In this document: in pieces, positions 1 through 8,582 of the stretch
How positions within the stretch are numbered: the first letter of the stretch is position 1
How the letters are laid out: each line of letters starts with the position of its first letter
Position numbers and translations under genes: made by a program
Origin: JBCCXL01 sp039191605
GTDB taxonomy: Bacteria > Acidobacteriota > Thermoanaerobaculia > Multivoradales > JAHZIX01
DNA length: 64,000 nt
Direction: 5' to 3'
NCBI GenBank assembly: GCA_039191605.1
Contig: JBCCXL010000001.1
Span: 62,001 to 126,000, forward strand
The notes under the pieces: model-generated
Database searches by the model: none
The model's input: only the letters and a program-made list of their open reading frames with translations
Told to the model about the DNA's origin: nothing

Positions 1-1
1 G

Positions 2-1921
2 GCGGAGACCAAGCAGCTGCTGGATCTGATGATCCACTCGCTGTACACCAATAAGGAGATCTTCCTGCGGGAGCTGATCTCCAACGCCTCTGACGCCTGC
101 GACCGGCTGCGCTTCGAAGCCCTCACCAATCCCGAGCTTCTGGACGGCGAGGAAGAACTAGAGATTCGCCTGGAGGCGGACGGCGAGAACCGCACTCTGA
201 CCATCGCCGACAACGGCATCGGCATGAGCAAGGACGAGGTGATCTCCAACATCGGCACCATCGCCCGCTCCGGCACCCGGGAGCTGATGGACCAGCTCCA
301 GGAGGCCCAATCCAGCGATGCCGCCGCCCAGCTCATCGGTCAATTCGGCGTCGGCTTCTACTCCGCCTTCATGGCCGCCGACAAGGTCACCCTGCTGACC
401 CGCCGCGCCGGCGAAGACGGCGCCACCCTGTGGCAATCCACCGGCGACGGCAAGTTCAAGATCCGCGACGCCGAGAAGTCCAGCCGCGGCACCATCATCA
501 CCCTCCACCTGAAGCCGGTGGATCGGGACAACGGCATCGAGGACTTCACCGAGACCTACACCGTCAGCCGCATCGTCAAGCGCTACTCGGACTTCGTCAG
601 CTACCCCATCATCCTGAAGGATGAGCGCGAGGAGCCGGTCAAGGACGAGGACGGCAACCCGGTGGAGGGCAAGACCGAGACGGTGGTGGAGCACAAGACC
701 GTCAACTCCATGAAGCCGATCTGGACCCGCCCCGAGAGCGAGGTCACGGCGGAGGAATACAACGAGTTCTACAAGCACATCTCCCACGACTGGAACGAGC
801 CGCTAAATCACTTCTCCTTCCGCGCCGAGGGCCGCATCGAATACCAGTCGCTGCTCTTCATCCCCTCCACCGCCCCCTACGATTTCTACTACCACGGCTA
901 CGAATTCGGCCTGCAGCTCTACGTGCGCCGGGTGATGATCATGGATCAATGCGAGGACCTGGTGCCTCGCTACCTGCGCTTCGTGCGCGGCGTCGTCGAC
1001 TCCTCCGACCTGCCGCTGAACATCTCCCGCCAGCGCCTGCAGGAAGACCGCCACATCTCCCAGATTCGCCGCTGGCTGACCAAGAAGGTCCTGGACTCTC
1101 TCACCGAGATGATGCGGGACGACCGCGAGAAGTACGACACCTTCTGGGAGCAGTTCGGCCGCTCCGTCAAGGAAGGCATCGGCTCCGACTGGGACAACAA
1201 GGACAAGATCACCAAGCTGTTGCTCTTCCAGTCCTCCGCCGACGACGAGAAGCTCACCACTCTGGCCGACTACGTCGAGCGCATGCCCGAGGAGCAGACC
1301 GAGATCTACTACCTCACCGGCGAGAGCCGCGCGGTGGTGGAGAACTCCCCCCACCTCGAGGCCTTCCGCGACAAGGGCTACGAGGTCCTCTACTTCGTCG
1401 ACACCGTCGACGAGCTGATGACCCAGAGCCTCACCGAGTTCGACGACAAGAAGCTCAAGTCCATCGGCAAGGGCACCGTGGACCTCGGCAACGAGGAGGA
1501 GCGGGAAGAGAAGAAGAAGGCGCTGGAGACCAAGGAGGAAGAGCTCAAGGACCTCCTGGAACTGCTGCAGAAGAAGCTCGACGACCACGTCAAGCACGTG
1601 CGCCTCACCAACCGCCTGACCTCCTCCCCCGTCTGCCTGGTGGGCGCCGACCACGACTACAGCCCGCAGATGGAGCGCCTGCTCCAGAAGGGCGACTTCG
1701 GCGGCCCCAAGCAGCGCCGCATCCTGGAGCTCAACCCCGAGCACCAGATCCTCGCCAACCTCCAGGATCGCTTCCAGAAGGACACCGAGGATCCGCTCCT
1801 CGACCAGTACGCCCAGCTGCTCTTCGGCTACGGCCTGCTGGCGGAAGGTTCCGAACTGGAAGACCCCGTGGCCTTCAACCAGGCGATGGTGGAGGTGATG
1901 GGGAGGGATTTGGCTGGATAA
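2..1921 (+). CDS. htpG: Molecular chaperone HtpG (Hsp90), 5'-truncated
   Basis: Bacterial Hsp90, a cytosolic ATP-dependent chaperone dimer. The reading frame is open from base 2, so the gene begins upstream of the window. By comparison with E. coli HtpG (from memory) only about a dozen N-terminal residues are missing. The GHKL ATPase fold is plain: NKEIFLRELISNASDA with the catalytic Glu and the Asn that binds Mg/ATP, DNGIGM, and GQFGVGFYSAF as the glycine-rich lid. The middle domain contains GVVDSSDLPLNISRQRLQ, typical of Hsp90. The C-terminal dimerisation domain is complete and ends in a TAA stop. There is no eukaryotic charged linker or MEEVD tail. The gene stands alone, followed by a hairpin terminator. 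Confidence 0.97.
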   Translation, partial: AETKQLLDLMIHSLYTNKEIFLRELISNASDACDRLRFEALTNPELLDGEEELEIRLEADGENRTLTIADNGIGMSKDEVISNIGTIARSGTRELMDQLQEAQSSDAAAQLIGQFGVGFYSAFMAADKVTLLTRRAGEDGATLWQSTGDGKFKIRDAEKSSRGTIITLHLKPVDRDNGIEDFTETYTVSRIVKRYSDFVSYPIILKDEREEPVKDEDGNPVEGKTETVVEHKTVNSMKPIWTRPESEVTAEEYNEFYKHISHDWNEPLNHFSFRAEGRIEYQSLLFIPSTAPYDFYYHGYEFGLQLYVRRVMIMDQCEDLVPRYLRFVRGVVDSSDLPLNISRQRLQEDRHISQIRRWLTKKVLDSLTEMMRDDREKYDTFWEQFGRSVKEGIGSDWDNKDKITKLLLFQSSADDEKLTTLADYVERMPEEQTEIYYLTGESRAVVENSPHLEAFRDKGYEVLYFVDTVDELMTQSLTEFDDKKLKSIGKGTVDLGNEEEREEKKKALETKEEELKDLLELLQKKLDDHVKHVRLTNRLTSSPVCLVGADHDYSPQMERLLQKGDFGGPKQRRILELNPEHQILANLQDRFQKDTEDPLLDQYAQLLFGYGLLAEGSELEDPVAFNQAMVEVMGRDLAG

Positions 1922-1965
1922 AGCCCCCTAGCCCTACGCCTCGTTGATATCGATCAACGGAAGGC

Positions 1966-2007
1966 GCGCCTCGGTCCCCTGCGGGATGGAGGCGCGTTTT
2001 CTGTTTT
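1966..2007 (+). terminator. Rho-independent terminator after htpG
   Basis: GCGCCTC (1966-1972) pairs with GAGGCGC (1989-1995). A T-rich run with two TTTT blocks follows (1997-2007). It sits 45 bp after the htpG stop, and the next gene converges from the other side. Confidence 0.75.
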
Positions 2008-2050
2008 GAGGAGAGGAATCAGCTTCCCGATCGATTGATCATTCAGAGCT

Positions 2051-3796
2051 CTACTGCAGCCTCTCCACCTGCTCACAACCCCAAGCATCCCCAGCATCAC
2101 AGCCCTGCTGGTAGAAAAGCTTGGCAAATCCCTTATCGGCGTCTACTCCTTCGCCCCGCTCGTAGAGATTGCCCAGCGATGAACACCCCCGCGCGTCTCC
2201 GCCAGAGCACGCTAGCGTGAAGTACCGAAAAGCCTCAGCAGAGTCCTTGTCTACGCCAGACCCTTCCGAAAAAAGAGTACCCAAATTCGCACACCCCATC
2301 GCATCGCCACCGTCGCAACCCAGGCGATAGAAGCGAGCCGCTTCGGAGAGATCCGCGTCCACCCCAAAGCCGCTTTCAAAGAGATGACCGAGCACCGAGC
2401 AGCCCAGGGCGGTTCCCCCATCGCATCCCAGGCGAGAGAGCCGGACAGCCTCAGCGAGGTCCTGGGTCACCCCCACCCCGTCTCGATACATCACGCCCAA
2501 GGAGGCACAGGCCACGGCTCCACCGGCCTCACAGGCCTCGCCAAAAAACCTGGCGGCCTCCACGTAGTCTTGCTCCACTCCCAGGCCTCGATAGAAATGC
2601 AGGCCTAGGTAGGTACAGCCCGTGAGATCTCCCAAGGAGCAGGCGCGGTAGAGAAAAGCGTTCGCGCTCTCGAGGTTGTCCCGCCGGGCCTGATGGGCAG
2701 CGAGATCGAGGCAGGTCTTTCCATTAGGGCAGTCGACGCTTCCAAAGCTAGTCCTTCGCTCCGATGGCGGTACCTTGGTTCGCCCGGTCTTGCGAATCAC
2801 CTTTCGATCGTGATCGAAAAAGAAGAAGCTTCCCTGATCGCCGTGTATGGAGATATTGCCCATTCGCGGAGTTTGGCTCTGCCGGGTGGCGATCTGTACC
2901 TCCGACTTGAGATAAGCGAAGAGCTCCTCGACGGTCACCAGGCCATCCCCCGAAGGGCCTTCTTCCCAATAGGGCAAGGTATCCGCGCGCCCGTCGAGGG
3001 CGGCGAAGAGCTTCTCGAAGAAGATGCTTCCGGGGCCAATGGCGGCGTCGTGCCACACCAGCTCATCAACGCTGCCGCCGGCGGTGATCGCCCAATGGCC
3101 GGGATCCCGGGGAATCATCTGGCCGTAGGATTCCCGCTCCAGGAACGCCCCCGAATGGCAGGCATTGATCAGCACCAGGGATTGATGGGAGTGCTGGAGA
3201 ATCCGCCGGTAGAGCCCCTTGATGACGCTGAAGCTAATGCCGAACTCAGGGTCGAAGCGCTTGGCGTCGGGCTCCAGAAGATAGCCGTCGACGCCCTCCT
3301 GCACTCCATGCCCAGAGAAGGCCAGCAGAAAGCGCCCCTTCTTGCCGGGCACCCTCTCTAGCTGCTTGGGGAAGTAGCGCTTGAGGAAGTAATCCAGATT
3401 CTCCAGCGTCACCGCCTCGTTGCGCAGCACTACGATCTCCTGGAAGCGCTCCTGCCCCTCCAGGTACGCCACCAGCTTGTCGAGATCCACCCCAGCGGGC
3501 TTCAGCTCCTCGCGACCCTTGAGCTGAGGGTAGAAGTCCACCCCCACCACCAGCGCGAAGCCGGGGCCGACCTCTTCATTCGTGAGCCCGAAGCGGTTGA
3601 GAGTCTCCTCGAGGAGGGATTGATTCTGCGGGAAACGCTGGATGTATTGCTCGTATCTCTCGGGAACCTGCTGAGCGCTCACCGGAAGGCTCACCAAACA
3701 GGCCAACACCCAGCCAAGAAGCCCGACACAGCGAAGCGGCTGAGGCAGAGAGCGCCATCGGAAGCGTTCCTCAAGTCGAGTCTTTTGCGCGCTCAA
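2051..3796 (-). CDS. Secreted caspase-family (C14) peptidase with Sel1 repeats
   Basis: Two-part exported protein. An N-terminal signal peptide (hydrophobic GLLGWVLACLVSLPVSA, cleavage likely after VSA) is followed by a caspase-like domain with the catalytic His in AFSGHGVQEG and the catalytic Cys in INACHSGAF. The C-terminal third holds about five or six Sel1 repeats of about 36 residues, each with a paired-Cys pattern (GC..GD..GC) as in Helicobacter Cys-rich proteins, where the cysteines form disulfides. I chose a TTG start at 3796 because GGAGGG lies six bases upstream; the ATG at 3820 lacks a Shine-Dalgarno. The start overlaps the preceding membrane-protein gene by 26 bp. It is last in the sufE operon. 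The substrate is unknown. The signal peptide argues against a cytosolic cell-death role. Confidence 0.88.
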   Translation of the reverse strand: MSAQKTRLEERFRWRSLPQPLRCVGLLGWVLACLVSLPVSAQQVPERYEQYIQRFPQNQSLLEETLNRFGLTNEEVGPGFALVVGVDFYPQLKGREELKPAGVDLDKLVAYLEGQERFQEIVVLRNEAVTLENLDYFLKRYFPKQLERVPGKKGRFLLAFSGHGVQEGVDGYLLEPDAKRFDPEFGISFSVIKGLYRRILQHSHQSLVLINACHSGAFLERESYGQMIPRDPGHWAITAGGSVDELVWHDAAIGPGSIFFEKLFAALDGRADTLPYWEEGPSGDGLVTVEELFAYLKSEVQIATRQSQTPRMGNISIHGDQGSFFFFDHDRKVIRKTGRTKVPPSERRTSFGSVDCPNGKTCLDLAAHQARRDNLESANAFLYRACSLGDLTGCTYLGLHFYRGLGVEQDYVEAARFFGEACEAGGAVACASLGVMYRDGVGVTQDLAEAVRLSRLGCDGGTALGCSVLGHLFESGFGVDADLSEAARFYRLGCDGGDAMGCANLGTLFSEGSGVDKDSAEAFRYFTLACSGGDARGCSSLGNLYERGEGVDADKGFAKLFYQQGCDAGDAWGCEQVERLQ

Positions 3797-4232
3797 AGAG
3801 CACCCTCCAAAAGAAACCATTCTGAAAAGCCAGAATGGCAAAGTAGATCGTCTGCTCCACCTGCAGCTCATAGCCAAAAGGAAACACGCCAATCAAAGGC
3901 AGCACGACGAGGGGCGAGATGCAGAAGGGCTTGAGAAAGGTGCTCCAGCGAAAGGCTCCGCGGCGGTAGAAGGCATAGCGAGCCGCCATTCCCAGCATCA
4001 CGCAAACAAACATCAGCACCACCGCCGCGAGATCCGAGCCAGGGCCGAAGGAGGTGCGCTGGGGGGCCGCTGAGAAACCCACCAGCGAGTAGAGCCCCAC
4101 CAGGACGACGGCGAGCAGGGCGAGCTCCAGCCCCCATCGCTTCGAGACCCCCTTCGTAAAGGCCTCGACGACCAGGGTGAGGAAGTAGACGAGGGCTGCG
4201 ACCAGGATGATGAGACTGAAGGTTGCCGGCAA
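3771..4232 (-). CDS. Small integral membrane protein, function unknown
   Basis: About 153 residues with four likely membrane segments: one at the extreme N terminus (SLIILVAALVYFLTLVV), one near residues 35-52, one near 68-86 and one near 105-120. A basic loop contains RYAFYRRGAFRW. I recognise no family motif. The start is TTG at 4232, right before the first membrane helix; no ATG fits. It lies between a Sel1 protein gene and the caspase-Sel1 gene on the same strand and overlaps the start of the latter, so it is probably co-translated with it. A role as membrane partner of the exported Sel1 or caspase proteins is possible from position only. Confidence 0.7.
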   Translation of the reverse strand: MPATFSLIILVAALVYFLTLVVEAFTKGVSKRWGLELALLAVVLVGLYSLVGFSAAPQRTSFGPGSDLAAVVLMFVCVMLGMAARYAFYRRGAFRWSTFLKPFCISPLVVLPLIGVFPFGYELQVEQTIYFAILAFQNGFFWRVLFERAKDST

Positions 4233-4386
4233 GAGAAGCCCCTATGAAAAATTAGAACCTAGTGAGCCACCACAGACCACCCTCGGCCGAGAAGGCCTAG
4301 AAAGCACAATCCCCAGGGATTCCTTTTCCGTAGCGCGAGTCGATCTGATGGGCCTTCAGCCTACATCAATCACCGCAGAGAAAGCC

Positions 4387-5316
4387 TCAGCGCCGCAGCC
4401 GCTCCAGCTGCTCGCATCCGCCCTCGTCGCCACCCTCGCAGCCCTGACGATAAAGCTCCACCGCCCGCTCCAGATCCTTGGCGATGCCCTTGCCGAATTC
4501 GGCCATATCCCCAAGCCAGGTGCAGCCGGCGGGCTCGCCGAGCTCGCAACCCAAGGCGTAGAGCCGGACTGATTCCCCGTGATCTTCCTCCACCCCGGCT
4601 CCCATTTCGTAGAGCACGCCGAGGTTGGCGCAGGCCATCGCGTATTCCTCCTCGCAGCTGCGCTGATACAGCTGCGCCGCCCGACGGGTATCTTGCTTCA
4701 CCCCTTCGCCGCGCTGATAGAGCACTCCTAGATTGGTGCAGCCCCCGAGATTGCCGGCTTCGCAACCGAGACGATAGAAGCGGGCAGCCTCTGCGTCGTC
4801 AGCTTCTACTCCGCTGCCTCCGCGATAGGCCACTCCGAGATTGGTGCAGCCGAGGCCGTCCCCGCCCTCGCAGCCCTGGCGGAAATAACCCACCGCCTTC
4901 GATTCATCCACCTCCACTCCATCCCCCCACAGATATTGCACCCCGAGGTTGGTGCAGCCGATAGCATGCCCACCCTCACAGCCGCGGCGATAGTAAGCAG
5001 TCGCTTCGACAAAGTCCTTCTCCACGCCATCACCCTTGTCGTAGAAGAAGCCCACCTCGGTACAAGCCTCGGCATGGCCAAAATCACAGGCCACGATGCT
5101 GAACCGAGCAGCACGTGCAGAATCACTCTCGCCGTTGGCCTCTAAAGCCTTGACCCAGCAGCCCTCGGCGGAGCTGCAGATTTCAGAGGCCACACTCGGA
5201 GCCTCCTGAAGATCAGCCGCCGCGCTAGAGGCGAAGACAAGCAATAGGGGAAGAGCTCCGGTAAAAAACCGTAAAGAGGAAGTGAGCAAACGAAAATTGA
5301 CGCAGCCTTCGAGCAC
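4387..5316 (-). CDS. Exported Cys-rich Sel1-repeat protein
   Basis: Signal peptide followed by about seven Sel1 (TPR-like alpha/alpha) repeats of 36 residues with the pattern YYRRGCEGGHAIGCTNLG...GDGVEVD. Each repeat has two Cys spaced for a disulfide, the hallmark of Hcp-like periplasmic solenoids. The C-terminal end (GCEGGDEGGCEQLERL) closely matches the ends of the two neighbouring Sel1 proteins, so the three share a capping repeat. The frame is open back to a TTG at 5454 that overlaps the upstream stop, but the signal peptide lies over 50 residues in. A GTG at 5316 gives a normal signal peptide, so I use it. Sel1 proteins usually act as protein-binding scaffolds; the partner is unknown. 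Confidence 0.85.
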   Translation of the reverse strand: MLEGCVNFRLLTSSLRFFTGALPLLLVFASSAAADLQEAPSVASEICSSAEGCWVKALEANGESDSARAARFSIVACDFGHAEACTEVGFFYDKGDGVEKDFVEATAYYRRGCEGGHAIGCTNLGVQYLWGDGVEVDESKAVGYFRQGCEGGDGLGCTNLGVAYRGGSGVEADDAEAARFYRLGCEAGNLGGCTNLGVLYQRGEGVKQDTRRAAQLYQRSCEEEYAMACANLGVLYEMGAGVEEDHGESVRLYALGCELGEPAGCTWLGDMAEFGKGIAKDLERAVELYRQGCEGGDEGGCEQLERLRR

Positions 5317-5450
5317 AATGAGAACCTGCGGAGTGATAGGACCCAAGAAGCCGATGGGCCCCCTGGCTCCTTTCGGAGTCTGTCTTGAGGAATCTGATTC
5401 TTGACCAGCTTCAGGAAACTCAATTGCAACTCGAATCAGCAAGAAATAAC

Positions 5451-6572
5451 TCAATTCGACGGATCGAGCCCAATACCGTGGGACAGCCGCTCAAGCTGCA
5501 GGCAGGCTAGCTCGTTTCCTCCGTCGCAGCCTAATCGGTAGTAGTGCTCAGCCTTCTCCTGGCTTTTCCCGGCTCCCCGGCCACGCTCGTATCGATCGCC
5601 GAGAATGTTGCAGGATGAGGCGCTCTGGCCTTCTTCGCAGCTCTTCCGATAGATGCGCAGCGCCTCCGAGGGGTTCTCTTCCACTCCCTGCCCTTCGTCG
5701 TACATCGAGGCCAATAAATGGCAGGCAACCTCGTTCTGTCCCTCACAGGCACGCCGAAAATACTTCGCTGCCTCAACTAGATCTTCCTCGACCCCCTTGC
5801 CAGCGGCATAGACAATACCGAGCCATCTGCAGCCATCGGCATAACCGCTGGAACAAGCGCGCTGGAAATACCCCACCGCCGCTTCGTCATCGCGCGGTAC
5901 ACCGGCCCCTTCCCAATGCATATGAGCCATTCTGGTACAAGCCGGCCCATAGTCCCGGTCGCAGGAGCGACGCAGGAAACCGATAGCTCTCGCAAGGTCT
6001 TTCGGAACGCCGTCCCCTTCGAGGTAGAGAAAGGCTAGCTGAGTGCAGGCAGCATCCACTCCCCCTACGCAACCACGCCGGAAGAGGTCCACCGCCTTCG
6101 CCACATCTCGCTCCTCACCCTCGGCATCCCGATAGTAAACCGCCAGGTTGGTGCACGATTCCACGCTGCCGGCTTCACAGGCCATCTGGTTCAGGGTGCG
6201 AGCCCGCACGGGATCCTTCTCCACGCCGAGACCAAAGCTGTAGAGAAATCCAAGATTAGTGCAGCCCACAATCTCACCGAGCTGACACGCTCTATCGAGG
6301 AAAGACGCCGCCAGCGAGTAGTCCTGACGCTCGTAGGCCTCCATGCCTCGGACAGCACAATCGGCTCCTGTTGAGCATTCCGCCGCCGGCTGATCCGTAC
6401 TCCCTTGCTTTCCTTCTCCCTGAGAACCTTCGGGGCGAAGCCCTGCCCCTTCGATCTCCAGCCCGCTGGCAGGGAAGGAAGTCAGCGAAGAGATCGGGGA
6501 TGCCAGAAGCATCAACGCCAGAGCAGCAGCCGGAATCAGCCACCGCCGGAACGACCCTGCCTGCCCGTTCAT
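5451..6572 (-). CDS. Exported Cys-rich Sel1-repeat protein
   Basis: 373 residues. The signal peptide (RRWLIPAAALALMLLASPISS) is followed by a short low-complexity segment and about eight Sel1 repeats carrying the paired-Cys pattern (RACQLGEIVGCTNLG, RGCVGGVDAACTQLA and so on). The terminal repeat GCDGGNELACLQLERL matches those of the two downstream Sel1 genes. The ATG overlaps the sufE stop (ATGA), implying translational coupling. Coupling of an iron-sulfur assembly accessory protein to an exported solenoid is unusual; whether it reflects function or only operon packing cannot be told from sequence. Confidence 0.88.
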   Translation of the reverse strand: MNGQAGSFRRWLIPAAALALMLLASPISSLTSFPASGLEIEGAGLRPEGSQGEGKQGSTDQPAAECSTGADCAVRGMEAYERQDYSLAASFLDRACQLGEIVGCTNLGFLYSFGLGVEKDPVRARTLNQMACEAGSVESCTNLAVYYRDAEGEERDVAKAVDLFRRGCVGGVDAACTQLAFLYLEGDGVPKDLARAIGFLRRSCDRDYGPACTRMAHMHWEGAGVPRDDEAAVGYFQRACSSGYADGCRWLGIVYAAGKGVEEDLVEAAKYFRRACEGQNEVACHLLASMYDEGQGVEENPSEALRIYRKSCEEGQSASSCNILGDRYERGRGAGKSQEKAEHYYRLGCDGGNELACLQLERLSHGIGLDPSN

Positions 6573-7042
6573 CGCGCTTCCAGATGCCTGCGGGCCAGGC
6601 TGCGCACGGCGTTGACCATCCCCATCAGGCCCATGCTCTTGCCCATGGAAAGCTCGCGACCGTAGATCTCGTAGACCACGTCGCAGGGCACGGCGGCGGC
6701 GGTGGTGGCGGGCTGCCCATCGAGGGCTTCTTTGAGGATCACCGCCAGGGACATGGCGGAGACCCCCTGGGGATTCTCGACGGCGAAGTGGAAGGTCAGG
6801 CCGTCGCTATCCCCCTCGGCCAAAGGCTGCATCCAGACAAAGGCCTGGGACTCACAGCCCTGCACCCGATGCTCTTCCGGAAAGGGGCGGGAGGCGATCT
6901 CGTCGGGCACTTCCCGGAAGCGATCGGAGAAGGAGATCAGCGCCTGGATTCGATCTCCCCGCTCGGGCATCAGGTCCAGCAGCTCGAGGGTGTCCCGCAG
7001 TCGTTCGGGAAGGGCTTCGCGATCGATCATAGATTCACTCAT
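6569..7042 (-). CDS. sufE: Cysteine desulfuration protein SufE
   Basis: 157-residue SufE/CsdE family protein. It accepts persulfide sulfur from the desulfurase SufS and passes it to the Fe-S scaffold. The acceptor Cys is residue 63 in HRVQGCESQAFVW, the family signature. Length and the C-terminal LMGMVNAVRSLARRHL helix fit SufE. No sufS or sufBCD is in the window. The gene heads the leftward Sel1/caspase operon and is separated from the upstream sulfurtransferase by a hairpin. Confidence 0.92.
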   Translation of the reverse strand: MSESMIDREALPERLRDTLELLDLMPERGDRIQALISFSDRFREVPDEIASRPFPEEHRVQGCESQAFVWMQPLAEGDSDGLTFHFAVENPQGVSAMSLAVILKEALDGQPATTAAAVPCDVVYEIYGRELSMGKSMGLMGMVNAVRSLARRHLEAR

Positions 7043-7127
7043 GGCGCCATGCTAACGCAGCGGCGAACCCTGGGGCGTGTCGAAGGTTCGCGCAGGGTTT
7101 AAAGGATGAGTGTTGAAGGATGCAGAA

Positions 7128-7158
7128 AGCCCCGCGGGCGGCGGGCACTCGCGGGGCT
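7128..7158 (-). terminator. Hairpin terminator after the sulfurtransferase gene
   Basis: AGCCCCGCG (7128-7136) pairs with CGCGGGGCT (7150-7158). Read leftward it is followed by a short T-rich stretch. It lies between the sulfurtransferase stop and sufE, so these are probably separate transcripts. Confidence 0.6.
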
Positions 7159-7208
7159 TCGTTCCGGACCTAGCTCCAGATTCGTCCCCAGAGAAGGGAC
7201 TCCGAGGC

Positions 7209-8093
7209 TTATTTCTCGATCGGCACGCCCACCAGGTTGCCCCACTCGGTCCAGCTGCCGTCGTAGTTGCGCACCTGGTCGTAGCCCAGCAGGTACGTCA
7301 GCACGAACCAGGTGTGGGAGCTGCGCTCGCCGATGCGGCAGTAGACGATGACGTCGTCGCCGCCGGCGAGACCCTTCTCTTCTTCGTAGATCGCCCTCAG
7401 CTGGTCCGCCGACAGGAACACACCGGTGTCAGGATCTACCGCCCGGGCCCAGGGCACGTTGGCGGCGCCGGGGATATGTCCACCGCGCAGCGCTCCCTCA
7501 TTGGGGTAGTCGGGCATGTGCAGACGCTCGCCGGAGAATTCCTGCGGGCTGCGCACGTCCACCAGCTTGCCGGTCTTCTCGACGTGAGCCAGCACCTGAT
7601 CGCGATAGGCCCGCACGGCGGAGTCATCACGCTCCTTGGCCTGATAGCCGGAGGCCTCGAAGGTCGGCACCTCACGAGTCAGCTCGCGACCTTCCTGCAC
7701 CCAGCGCATGCGGCCGCCATCCATGATGCGGGCGTTGCCGTGACCGAAGAGCTGGAAGACCCAAAAGGCGTAGGTCGCCCACCAATTGTTGCGGTCGCCG
7801 TAGAACACCACCAGGGTGTCCTCGGTGGCGCCGAGGCGGCGCATCAAGGCCTCGAAGCCTTCCCGATCGAGGTAATCGCGACGCACCGGATCGTTCAAAT
7901 CCCGGGTCCAATCTACCTCTGCAGCGCCCTGGATATGGCCGGAGCTGTAGAGCAGAGCGTCCTCATTGGATTCGACGAGCAAGACGTGGGGATCGTCTTT
8001 GTGCTGAGCGACCCACTCAGTAGAGACCAACACCTCCGGCTGAGCGTACCCACGTTCCTCGATACTCGATGGCTGAGCAGTGGATTGAGTCAT
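7209..8093 (-). CDS. sseA: Thiosulfate sulfurtransferase (tandem rhodanese)
   Basis: 294 residues with two rhodanese domains. The C-terminal domain carries the active-site Cys (residue 252) in YCRIGERSSHTWFVL, the loop typical of CysA/SseA thiosulfate sulfurtransferases. The N-terminal domain has Asp in place of Cys (FYGDRNNWWATYAFW), as usual for the catalytically silent half. The ATG at 8093 is preceded by AAGGA; the frame runs further upstream without a better start. It moves sulfane sulfur from thiosulfate to thiophilic acceptors in the cytosol. It lies directly upstream of sufE on the same strand, hinting at a shared sulfur-handling theme, but a hairpin separates them. Confidence 0.93.
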   Translation of the reverse strand: MTQSTAQPSSIEERGYAQPEVLVSTEWVAQHKDDPHVLLVESNEDALLYSSGHIQGAAEVDWTRDLNDPVRRDYLDREGFEALMRRLGATEDTLVVFYGDRNNWWATYAFWVFQLFGHGNARIMDGGRMRWVQEGRELTREVPTFEASGYQAKERDDSAVRAYRDQVLAHVEKTGKLVDVRSPQEFSGERLHMPDYPNEGALRGGHIPGAANVPWARAVDPDTGVFLSADQLRAIYEEEKGLAGGDDVIVYCRIGERSSHTWFVLTYLLGYDQVRNYDGSWTEWGNLVGVPIEK

Positions 8094-8582
8094 GTTCCTT
8101 CGATCTCCTAGAGTCAAAATCCTCACGATAGGGATATCGCGAGGCGAGAAAGAGCAGCGAGAGAGGCGCGTACTGAAAGACATCGGGAAGATCCGTCAGC
8201 TTCGATTGTGGACGCTCCCTCTCCAGGATTAGAGCGACCGGCCTATATGTTGACCAAATCACTTACAAATAGGCTACCATGAACTGAGAAAATACCCCAT
8301 GCGAAAGCCTTGTTCCACGTCGGTGACATCTCCTTCCCTGAGCTGGGGTAAGGCCTCCATCGATATACTCTTGGTGGAGTGGCGCTGGATTCACTTCCCG
8401 CAGCAATAATCTGAGATTCGCTAAGGCCCCCGAAGCGAATTCGCATTCGGTTGTGAGATCGGTGCGAGCTAGATTGCCTGCCGACGCCAACCCCTATGCG
8501 TTGACCTTGAGGGGGTGTTGATCTTGAGGTGCGCCGCCCCGCCCTAGGCCGAACCCTTCCGTGACCGAGGTACCTGCCCGCC
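8094..8582 (+). other. Divergent intergenic region
   Basis: About 490 bp between the leftward sulfurtransferase and the rightward ols operon. I see no convincing coding frame and no strong promoter match. Two near-copies of a 15-base unit (GTTGACCTTGAGGGG / TGTTGATCTTGAGG) lie around 8498-8528. Confidence 0.5.

Noticed and set aside
803..1744. Long open frame antisense to htpG (313 codons)
   Set aside because: High-GC shadow frame: the opposite strand encodes a clear Hsp90, and the antisense product is low-complexity and Leu/Val-rich with no motif.
2051..3796. Caspase gene as an anti-phage or cell-suicide effector
   Set aside because: The protein has a signal peptide and disulfide-type Sel1 repeats, so it works outside the cytosol; no defence genes are nearby.
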